A stretch of 5,824 nt of DNA from a bacterium (GTDB lineage: Bacteria; Bacillota; Negativicutes; Acidaminococcales; Acidaminococcaceae). This document shows positions 1 to 4,618 of the stretch, in pieces. Below the pieces are notes generated by a model. The model did no database searches. It was not told the DNA's origin and was given only the letters and a program-made list of their open reading frames with translations. Location: contig SFRS01000074.1 in NCBI GenBank assembly GCA_004562175.1, forward strand, positions 1-5,824, given 5' to 3'. A program made the translations under genes and the position numbers. Numbering within the stretch: the stretch's first letter is position 1; each line of letters starts with the position of its first letter.

Positions 1-78
1 CGGTGCCTTGTCCTCGAACATTTCGGCCACAAAGGTACCCTTATTGGTAGTAAATTTAATTTTTCTGTTTTCACTCAT
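1..78 (-). CDS. Cyclophilin-type peptidyl-prolyl cis-trans isomerase, N-terminal fragment
   Basis: Only the first 26 codons are in the window; the gene runs off the low-coordinate edge. The ATG at 78 is preceded by GGAGGC at 86-91 with a 7-nt gap, which fixes the start. The visible peptide begins MSENRKIKFTTNKGTF and continues VAEMFEDKAP. This matches the opening beta strands of small bacterial cyclophilins, where a KGTF-x-x-E-x-F-x-x-x-AP pattern precedes the first helix. Cyclophilins catalyse cis-trans isomerisation of peptide bonds before proline and help proteins fold. No signal peptide is visible, so a cytoplasmic enzyme is likely. The gene starts 24 nt after the stop of the membrane-protein gene, with no promoter or terminator between them, so the two are probably co-transcribed. 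The catalytic residues lie outside the window, so the family call rests on the N-terminus alone. Confidence 0.8.
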   Translation of the reverse strand, partial: MSENRKIKFTTNKGTFVAEMFEDKAP

Positions 79-102
79 AATAAAAGCCTCCAGCTAGATA
101 TA

Positions 103-849
103 TTAATACTTGTTAAAGGAAACCTGATGACGCATCAGGGCTACCAAGAGATACAGACCGCAGCCTAAAGCAGCCATGGTGCCCGGCAGCAGCTGCTTGC
201 CGGCCTCGTTGCCATGCAGGAAGATAGCAGCCACCAGCAGCATGCAGAAGAAGCCCATGGTAGCCTGCAGACGCTTGGGGAAAAGGCGCTTGCCATTCTT
301 ATCGCCCTTAGCCTGGGTGTATTCCGCAATGCGAATTTCCGGCAGGAACATAATGATGGCCACGCAGTTCAATAAAATCATTTCCATGGTAAGCACGGTG
401 GCTTCCTTGCTGAATTGAGCCAGAGCCAGTCCTGCCAGGGAAATACCTGCTAAATACAGGCTGCGGAAATAACCGCCCTTGATTTGGCTTTCCAAAATAT
501 AAGCCGCACCGGTAAGCAGGGGATAAACCCAATAGCCCTCCTTGCCCATCCAGACAGCGGAGCCAATGATGATTACATTATCAGCAATACGATGACGGTC
601 ACCGGAGCTACGATTCAGCATGCGCAGCACGAAAAGCAGCCACAGCAGCACCAAAATATTGCCTTCGCCGAAGAAATAGTAGCCCACTACGGTCAGTGCA
701 CCACCGATGATACCGCCCAGCTGGCGATCAGGGTCCAGCTCTTGGGCAATCATGAAGCTTAAGAGAAAGCCCAAACCGGCATTCAAAGCGAACATCACAG
801 CATCACCGGAGTCCATGCCACCGGAGGTTTTCCACAGCGTCAACGCCAC
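103..849 (-). CDS. Multi-pass integral membrane protein of unknown function (main frame)
   Basis: I do not recognise this family. Read from the GTG at 849, the product is 248 residues and strongly hydrophobic, with about seven or eight likely membrane spans near residues 17-36, 44-60, 63-78, 90-118 (probably two short spans), 128-146, 150-170, 195-212 and 219-238. A charged loop (around 172-194, AKGDKNGKR and nearby) separates the last two spans from the rest. No catalytic motif or known transporter signature is visible. GTG 849 has no ribosome binding site and is probably not the true start: this frame is open back to 870, where a TAG (871-873) closes it, and a well-placed ATG lies at 949 in another frame. 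Joining the two frames would give about 281 residues. The stop is TAA at 103-105, 24 nt before the cyclophilin start, so both probably belong to one transcript. A second internal candidate start is ATG at 813. Confidence 0.7.
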   Translation of the reverse strand: MALTLWKTSGGMDSGDAVMFALNAGLGFLLSFMIAQELDPDRQLGGIIGGALTVVGYYFFGEGNILVLLWLLFVLRMLNRSSGDRHRIADNVIIIGSAVWMGKEGYWVYPLLTGAAYILESQIKGGYFRSLYLAGISLAGLALAQFSKEATVLTMEMILLNCVAIIMFLPEIRIAEYTQAKGDKNGKRLFPKRLQATMGFFCMLLVAAIFLHGNEAGKQLLPGTMAALGCGLYLLVALMRHQVSFNKY

Positions 850-949
850 ACACAGGAAAATGGTGGACGCCTAAATACTTGCTGATGCCAGTGGGGTCGT
901 AGCCCTCGCCAGGCTCGTAGCCCTTATATTTATTACCTTTTTTTGCCAT
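803..949 (-). pseudogene. Frame-shifted 5' segment of the membrane-protein gene (48 codons)
   Basis: The ATG at 949 follows GAGGTG (957-962) at 7 nt and lies about 37 nt below a good promoter, so translation almost certainly begins here. The frame encodes MAKKGNKYKGYEPGEGYDPT, then GISKYLGV. This is a lysine- and glycine-rich hydrophilic leader that looks like a genuine N-terminal tail before a first membrane span. It continues out of register with the long hydrophobic frame and stops at TGA 803-805. The long frame is blocked by TAG at 871-873, so the change of frame must occur between about 873 and 805, most naturally at 850-870. Skipping one base near 866 would read GVTIFLCVALTLWK; skipping one near 856 would read GVHHFLCVALTLWK; one extra CA unit in the repeat at 847-854 would read GVHHFPVCVALTLWK. 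Whether this is a broken gene, phase variation, recoding or a sequence error cannot be decided here. Confidence 0.6.
847..854. repeat. (CA)4 dinucleotide repeat at the frame junction
   Basis: The plus strand reads CACACACA here, giving TGTGTGTG on the coding strand, between the end of the useful N-terminal frame and the start of the hydrophobic frame. Gain of one unit would put the ATG at 949 in frame with the 248-residue body. Four units is short for a classical slipped-strand switch, so a regulatory role is only a possibility. Confidence 0.6.
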
Positions 950-956
950 TTGCTTA

Positions 957-962
957 CACCTC
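957..962 (-). promoter_or_regulatory. Ribosome binding site deciding the ATG 949 start
   Basis: GAGGTG on the minus strand lies 7 nt before the ATG at 949. No comparable purine-rich site precedes GTG 849. This supports the hydrophilic leader at 949 as the true N-terminus of the membrane protein, and so argues for a frame disruption downstream. Confidence 0.75.
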
Positions 963-992
963 ATACTCGTTGTAGAAATTTTTAACCTCTAT

Positions 993-1021
993 ATTATATC
1001 ATAAGAGCAGTCAAGAGTCAT
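993..1021 (-). promoter_or_regulatory. Extended -10 sigma-A promoter for the membrane protein-cyclophilin unit
   Basis: On the minus strand a perfect TATAAT (993-998) is preceded by TGA (999-1001), giving the extended -10 form TGnTATAAT. At a 17-nt spacing there is a weak -35, ATGACT (1016-1021, four of six consensus bases). A closer TTGACT lies only 10 nt from the -10 and is too near to be its partner. The predicted transcript start is near 986, leaving a short 5' leader of about 37 nt before ATG 949. The promoter sits just downstream of the terminator at 1055-1102, as expected for a new transcription unit. Confidence 0.75.
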
Positions 1022-1054
1022 GCAAAAATCTAGCGAAAAGGCCATTCCCACAAG

Positions 1055-1102
1055 AAAAAAGACACCGAAAGCTGGTTTAAAGCTCTCGGCGTCAGTTTTT
1101 TT
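1055..1102 (-). terminator. Rho-independent terminator of the M20 peptidase gene, potentially bidirectional
   Basis: The arms at 1061-1073 and 1081-1093 form a 13-bp stem with two G-U wobbles on the minus-strand RNA and a 7-nt loop (1074-1080). On the minus strand the stem is followed by six T (1060-1055). On the plus strand it is followed, after AG, by seven T (1096-1102), so the element could stop transcription in either direction. It overlaps the peptidase stop codon (TAA, 1101-1103). Confidence 0.9.
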
Positions 1103-2327
1103 AGAATACCTCAGCCAGCTCGGCCAAGGTTAAAGCAAAGGCTGCTGTGCGTGGTACAGCGGTGTTTAAATCCACGGATTCGTGATCCGTATGCTCATCA
1201 TAATTTTCCACGCCCAATGCGTCCAAGGTGGGCACGAATTTGGCAGTGCGGTTGCCATCGGTCAGGCCTCCTGCCACCCATTCGCTGACCTCGCCGCCAA
1301 ACTCTTCCTTCACAATGCGCTTATACACATCCACCATCTTTTGGGCTTGGGCAGTCTTTTGCATGGGTCCGGTCACGATACCACCGGTAACGGTAACAGT
1401 GGTGCCGGGAATGACAATTTTGTTGGCCAGGGCCTTCACCTCGGCGTCAATGCGGCGCTGCTCTTCAATAGTGAAGCAGCGAATATTCACTTCACAGAAG
1501 GCATCACCAGGGATAACACTGATTTTATCATTAGTGGAGCCAATCACGCCCACATTAACAGTGTTTTGGGGAATGAACTGACCTGCATCCACAATGCCGC
1601 GAGCCTTGAGGGCCGCAGCGGTGAAGTCCTCGGGCTTGCCGGGCATGGGGCTGGCCAGCTTGTGCAGCTCTGTGATGGTATAGGCCAGCTGATGAATAGC
1701 GTTGGCGCACTCTTGGGAAGCATTGCCATGGTGACCACCAATACCCTTGACTTCAATGCGATACTTGGCGTTGCCCTTGCGCTGGGTCACTATGCCCCAG
1801 TTAGGACGTGCCACATCCATGATAATGGCAAAATCGGACTGCTGGCTCAGCTCGGCTACAATTTCCTCCGCCGTTTTGGAGCCGCCCTCCTCTTCGCCGT
1901 TGGTATAATAAATAATTTCCTTGAAGTTGTCGAAGCCTGCGGCCTGCAAAGCCTTGAGCCCATAGATAACCTCCACCACGGTGGCCTTGTCGTCGCCTAC
2001 GCCGGGACCCCAAGCGAAGTTGTTTTCGTCCACTCTAAAGGGTCTGCGAGCAGCCTCGCCCTTTTTGAACACTGTGTCTACATGAGCTACCAAAAGAATG
2101 GTATATTTGCCAGTGCCCTTGAGACGGCTGATTAAGTGGCAGGCTCTATCGTTATAACGAAACTCGGTGCTGGCGCCAAGAGCTTCCATTTTGGCAGCCA
2201 CGAATTTGTTGGCAGCCTCGGTACCTTCTCTATCCCCGTTACCGGAGTCAATATTGGTCAAGGTCTCTAAATCCTTTACATAGTCCTCATAATGGTCTGC
2301 TAAATATTGTTTAACAATTTCCTTCAT
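1101..2327 (-). CDS. M20-family zinc metallopeptidase (carboxypeptidase G2-like)
   Basis: This 408-residue protein has the length and motif order of cytoplasmic M20A peptidases with two co-catalytic zinc ions. Visible elements are AHVDTV (zinc ligand His82 and the Asp84 beside it), GPGVGDDK (bridging Asp112), NGEEEGG (probable catalytic Glu146 and ligand Glu147), DVARPN (Asp171 where carboxypeptidase G2 has a Glu ligand), GGHHGN at about 197-202 (inter-subunit His of the dimerisation domain), GGLTDGN at 353-359 and EHTDHE with His379 as last ligand. The lid/dimer domain spans roughly 185-305. The likely reaction is removal of a terminal amino acid or cleavage of a dipeptide or N-acyl amino acid; the substrate cannot be read from sequence. 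No signal peptide is seen. The start ATG 2327 has AAGGAG at 2336-2341 with an 8-nt gap. The gene lies between two terminators and appears monocistronic. Its position after leuA does not by itself show a role in leucine metabolism. Confidence 0.92.
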   Translation of the reverse strand: MKEIVKQYLADHYEDYVKDLETLTNIDSGNGDREGTEAANKFVAAKMEALGASTEFRYNDRACHLISRLKGTGKYTILLVAHVDTVFKKGEAARRPFRVDENNFAWGPGVGDDKATVVEVIYGLKALQAAGFDNFKEIIYYTNGEEEGGSKTAEEIVAELSQQSDFAIIMDVARPNWGIVTQRKGNAKYRIEVKGIGGHHGNASQECANAIHQLAYTITELHKLASPMPGKPEDFTAAALKARGIVDAGQFIPQNTVNVGVIGSTNDKISVIPGDAFCEVNIRCFTIEEQRRIDAEVKALANKIVIPGTTVTVTGGIVTGPMQKTAQAQKMVDVYKRIVKEEFGGEVSEWVAGGLTDGNRTAKFVPTLDALGVENYDEHTDHESVDLNTAVPRTAAFALTLAELAEVF

Positions 2328-2335
2328 CTAGCTTG

Positions 2336-2341
2336 CTCCTT
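2336..2341 (-). promoter_or_regulatory. Ribosome binding site of the M20 peptidase
   Basis: AAGGAG on the minus strand, 8 nt from the ATG at 2327, close to ideal and supporting that start. The stretch between this site and the leuA terminator (2342-2405) contains no convincing -35/-10 pair. The best AT-rich candidates, TATTAC and TTTATC, lack a partner at a proper distance. Confidence 0.75.
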
Positions 2342-2405
2342 TCTTAGTGCGTGATAAAGCTCTCCTAATCAAGTAATATTCGCCCAAGCACCTCTTAATT
2401 CCTGC

Positions 2406-2438
2406 AAAAAAAGAGAGCCAACGCCATGGTTGACTCTC
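2406..2438 (-). terminator. Rho-independent terminator downstream of leuA
   Basis: On the minus strand a 10-bp stem (arms 2429-2438 and 2413-2422, GAGAGTCAAC against GTTGGCTCTC with one G-U pair) closes a 6-nt loop (2423-2428) and is followed by seven T (2412-2406). It lies 92 nt after the leuA stop and separates leuA from the peptidase gene. Confidence 0.9.
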
Positions 2439-2507
2439 AGAAATTTTAATGCTATGCTCTCCCCTCGCGCTTGTCGGGGCGAAGATTAGAAGCGAACGTT
2501 TTTTTGA

Positions 2508-2522
2508 GTAACGTTTCGTTAC
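2508..2522 (-). repeat. Short perfect inverted repeat just after leuA
   Basis: GTAACG-AAA-CGTTAC forms a perfect 6-bp hairpin with a 3-nt loop, starting 8 nt after the leuA stop codon. It has no T tract in the leuA direction, so it is not a terminator. Part of it could instead pair with AACGTTCG further on (2491-2498), giving an alternative 8-bp stem with one bulged A. It may protect the 3' end of the mRNA or mean nothing. Confidence 0.5.
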
Positions 2523-2530
2523 CCTTAAAA

Positions 2531-4210
2531 TCAGGCCTCCGCTCTATTGATAGCGCAGATGATGCCCTTCAGCGCCGCCACGTTGATGTTGGCGTGAATG
2601 CCGGCACCAAAAATGTGGTCCCCGTTCACCTTCTTCAGCTCAATGTAGCAAATACCTTGAGCATCGGAGCCGCTGGACACAGCGTGTTCGTGATAGTTAA
2701 CAAACTTGTAGCCCGTCACGCCCACACCTGCCAAGGCTTGGAAGAAGGAGTCGATGGGGCCGTTGCCCACGCCAGTAATATATTTCTCAACACCATCGAT
2801 GGTAATGGCGCCCTCAAAGCGGCTGTGAATGGTGCCATCGGCCTCGTTGAGCTCGGTGAAGCGGTGGCGTACCAATGCATATTTGCCCTGTAAATCGATA
2901 TATTCCTTCTTAAAGAGCTCTACAATCTGTCTGCTGCTGAGCTCGTCGCCATAGGCGTCTGCAGCGGCCTTGACAATATTGCCAAATTCCGGATGCATTT
3001 CCTTGGGCAGATTATAGCCCACAGCCTGCTGCAGCACGAAGGCCGCGCCGCCCTTGCCGGACTGGCTGTTAATGCGAATAACAGGCTCGTACTCGCGATG
3101 CAGGTCCGCCGGATTGATGGGCAAATAGGGTACCTCCCAGAAAACGGTACCGCTGTTTTTCATGTACTCATAGCCCTTGCGAATAGCATCCTGATGGGAG
3201 CCGCTGAAGGCAGTGAAGGCCAGCTCACCAGCATAGGGCTGACGCTCAGGCACACGCATCTTGGTGCATTCCTCATAAATCTTTTTTATAGCCAAAATAT
3301 TGGTAAAGTCCAGCTCCGGGTCCACGCCCTGGGTGAACATGTTGAGAGCTACAGTGACGATATCAAGGTTACCAGTGCGCTCGCCGTTGCCAAAGAGGGT
3401 ACCCTCGATGCGATCCGCACCGGCCATGAGAGCCAGCTCCGCAGAGGCTACGCCAGTGCCACGGTCGTTGTGAGGATGAATGCTGATGATGGCAGCCTCG
3501 CGGTTCTTCATGTTGCGGCAGAAGTATTCAATCTGGTCCGCATAGGTGTTAGGAGTGCACATTTCCACGGTGGAGGGCAGGTTGATGATGATGGGATTCT
3601 CCTTGGTGGCGCCCATTTCCTCCATTACAGCCTCACAAATAGCGATGGAGAATTCAATTTCTGTACCAGTAAAGCTTTCGGGAGAGTATTCGTAGCGAAT
3701 ATTCATGCCGCTGCGAGCAACCTCTTCCTCAGTAAGCTGCTTGATGAGACGCGCGCCCTGCACAGCGATTTCCGTGATGCCTTCCATATCCTTACCAAAA
3801 ACAACCTTCCGTTGCAGGGTAGAAGTGGAGTTATAGAAATGGATAATAACATTCTTCGCACCGCGGACAGCCTCAAAGGTTTTGCGGATGAGCTCCTCGC
3901 GAGCCTGCACCAAAACCTGCACGGTTACATCGTCAGGAATATGACCACCCTCAATCAGGGTACGCAAAATTTCGTACTCAGTCTCAGAAGCGGAAGGAAA
4001 GCCCACCTCGATTTCCTTGAAGCCCACATCTACCAGCGTATGGAAGAATTTCAGCTTTTCTTCAATACCCATGGGAGTTACCAGAGCTTGGTTGCCATCG
4101 CGCAGGTCCACGCTGCACCATACAGGTGCTTTCGTAATAATCTTGTCAGGCCATTGGCGGTCCGGCAGGCTCACACGTTGGAAAGGTACATATTTTTTCT
4201 CTTGTTGCAT
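2531..4210 (-). CDS. leuA: 2-isopropylmalate synthase, long (LeuA type 2) form
   Basis: This 559-residue enzyme condenses acetyl-CoA with 2-oxoisovalerate to give 2-isopropylmalate, the committed step of leucine biosynthesis in the cytoplasm. The N-terminal TIM barrel (about 30-310) carries the DLRDGNQ motif (35-41, metal ligand Asp38), HPHNDRG (245-251, ligands His245 and His247) and GNGERTGN (274-281, probable ligand Asn281). A linker leads to the C-terminal LeuA dimer/regulatory domain (about 430-559), with GVGNGPIDSFF (480-490) and SSGSDAQG (512-519), the region that binds leucine for feedback inhibition. Length and motifs match the form known from actinobacteria and fungi rather than the shorter, roughly 510-residue form of E. 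coli. Start ATG 4210 has AGAGGAAG (4216-4223) at normal distance. The gene sits directly behind a leucine-type T-box and its promoter, and ends with its own terminator, so it appears to be transcribed alone. No other leucine pathway gene is in the window. Confidence 0.96.
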   Translation of the reverse strand: MQQEKKYVPFQRVSLPDRQWPDKIITKAPVWCSVDLRDGNQALVTPMGIEEKLKFFHTLVDVGFKEIEVGFPSASETEYEILRTLIEGGHIPDDVTVQVLVQAREELIRKTFEAVRGAKNVIIHFYNSTSTLQRKVVFGKDMEGITEIAVQGARLIKQLTEEEVARSGMNIRYEYSPESFTGTEIEFSIAICEAVMEEMGATKENPIIINLPSTVEMCTPNTYADQIEYFCRNMKNREAAIISIHPHNDRGTGVASAELALMAGADRIEGTLFGNGERTGNLDIVTVALNMFTQGVDPELDFTNILAIKKIYEECTKMRVPERQPYAGELAFTAFSGSHQDAIRKGYEYMKNSGTVFWEVPYLPINPADLHREYEPVIRINSQSGKGGAAFVLQQAVGYNLPKEMHPEFGNIVKAAADAYGDELSSRQIVELFKKEYIDLQGKYALVRHRFTELNEADGTIHSRFEGAITIDGVEKYITGVGNGPIDSFFQALAGVGVTGYKFVNYHEHAVSSGSDAQGICYIELKKVNGDHIFGAGIHANINVAALKGIICAINRAEA

Positions 4211-4215
4211 TTTTA

Positions 4216-4223
4216 CTTCCTCT
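4216..4223 (-). promoter_or_regulatory. Ribosome binding site of leuA
   Basis: AGAGGAAG on the minus strand, with its GAGG core 8 nt before ATG 4210. It lies 11 nt beyond the T tract of the T-box terminator, so ribosomes can load only on transcripts that read through that terminator. Confidence 0.75.
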
Positions 4224-4234
4224 TTTCTAACACT

Positions 4235-4273
4235 AAAAATAAAATCCGCCCCGTAGCTTCATGCTAGGGGCGG
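4235..4273 (-). terminator. T-box regulatory terminator of leuA
   Basis: The minus-strand arms CCGCCCCTAGC (4263-4273) and GCTACGGGGCGG (4246-4257) pair over 11 bp with a single bulge at 4253. They are followed by TTTTATTTTT (4244-4235). This is the conditional terminator of the T-box leader: it should form when tRNA-Leu is charged and give way to the antiterminator when uncharged tRNA is bound. Confidence 0.92.
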
Positions 4274-4508
4274 GGAAAATTCCACGCGGTACCACCCTAA
4301 TTCAGTCGCTCACGCGACCCTCTCGACCTCCAACAAGGTCTTTGCCTATAACGTGACCACACGTCCTTCCCTACCTATCAGGAAGGCAACTCCGGGATCA
4401 GTATGCATATGATTGCCAGTACCGTTTTCCACCAACCAACGGCTCTCTGTGACCTTTCGTCATATCTTCTTCCCTTCTTCGTCTTTCAGGGGCGATTTGT
4501 AGTTGTTG
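4235..4508 (-). promoter_or_regulatory. T-box leader (riboswitch) responding to tRNA-Leu
   Basis: The minus-strand RNA carries the hallmark T-box AGGGTGGTACCGCG (4285-4298). Its UGGU (4291-4294) can pair with the NCCA end of uncharged tRNA; the final U fits a discriminator A, as in tRNA-Leu. Stem I is recognisable from the AGAGAG bulge (near 4443-4448), the GTGGAA terminal-loop motif (4428-4433) and a helix of ATATG with CATAT next to the specifier loop. The 3' side of that loop reads GCATACTGA before the basal TCCC. Using the usual layout (codon, one purine, then the helix), the specifier is CTG at 4399-4401, leucine. Further hairpins lie at 4365-4386, 4352-4363, 4325-4340 and 4305-4318 (GTCGC-GTGA-GCGAC). 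The terminator at 4235-4273 completes the switch. This gives leucine-starvation induction of leuA. The T-box itself is certain; the exact specifier is an inference from layout. Confidence 0.94.
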
Positions 4509-4514
4509 AAGAAC

Positions 4515-4543
4515 ATTTTACTTTCTTTGTATTAGCTTGTCAA
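4515..4543 (-). promoter_or_regulatory. Strong sigma-A promoter of the leuA T-box leader
   Basis: On the minus strand a perfect TTGACA (-35, 4538-4543) and TAAAAT (-10, 4515-4520, five of six consensus bases) are separated by exactly 17 nt. The predicted transcript start near 4508 lies just before the 5' part of T-box stem I, giving a leader of about 270 nt to the regulatory terminator. Confidence 0.92.
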
Positions 4544-4585
4544 CTGTAAAAAAGAATTATTTTTTGTTACCTGTTCATTGTGTAA

Positions 4586-4605
4586 AGAATGAAACAAAGC
4601 ATTCT
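4586..4605 (-). terminator. Possible weak terminator after the P-type ATPase
   Basis: AGAATG and CATTCT form a 6-bp AT-rich hairpin with an 8-nt loop, 13 nt after the ATPase stop. Only three T follow directly. No better terminator lies between the ATPase and the leuA promoter, so some read-through into the leuA leader is possible. Confidence 0.3.
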
Positions 4606-4618
4606 AAAATTAATGTTG

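Noticed and set aside
938..944. A7 tract as the frameshift site of the membrane-protein gene
   Set aside because: A shift there into the body frame would run into the TAG at 871-873, so the change of frame must occur further downstream.
1005..1016. TTGACT as -35 box for the promoter before the membrane-protein gene
   Set aside because: It is only 10 nt from the TATAAT box, too short for sigma-A; the extended -10 with the more distant ATGACT fits better.
1182..2135. Long plus-strand open frame of 317 codons opposite the peptidase gene
   Set aside because: It lies entirely antisense to a peptidase with intact catalytic motifs, its His/Gly/Leu-rich product resembles no family, and no plausible RBS or promoter was seen. 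It is a shadow of codon bias.
2461..2480. CCCC/GGGG pairing downstream of leuA as a second terminator
   Set aside because: Only four pairs form around an 11-nt loop, and there is no T tract in the direction of transcription.
2993..4267. Plus-strand open frame of 424 codons opposite leuA
   Set aside because: It is antisense to a certain leuA, overlaps the T-box terminator, and has no recognisable domain. It is a shadow frame.
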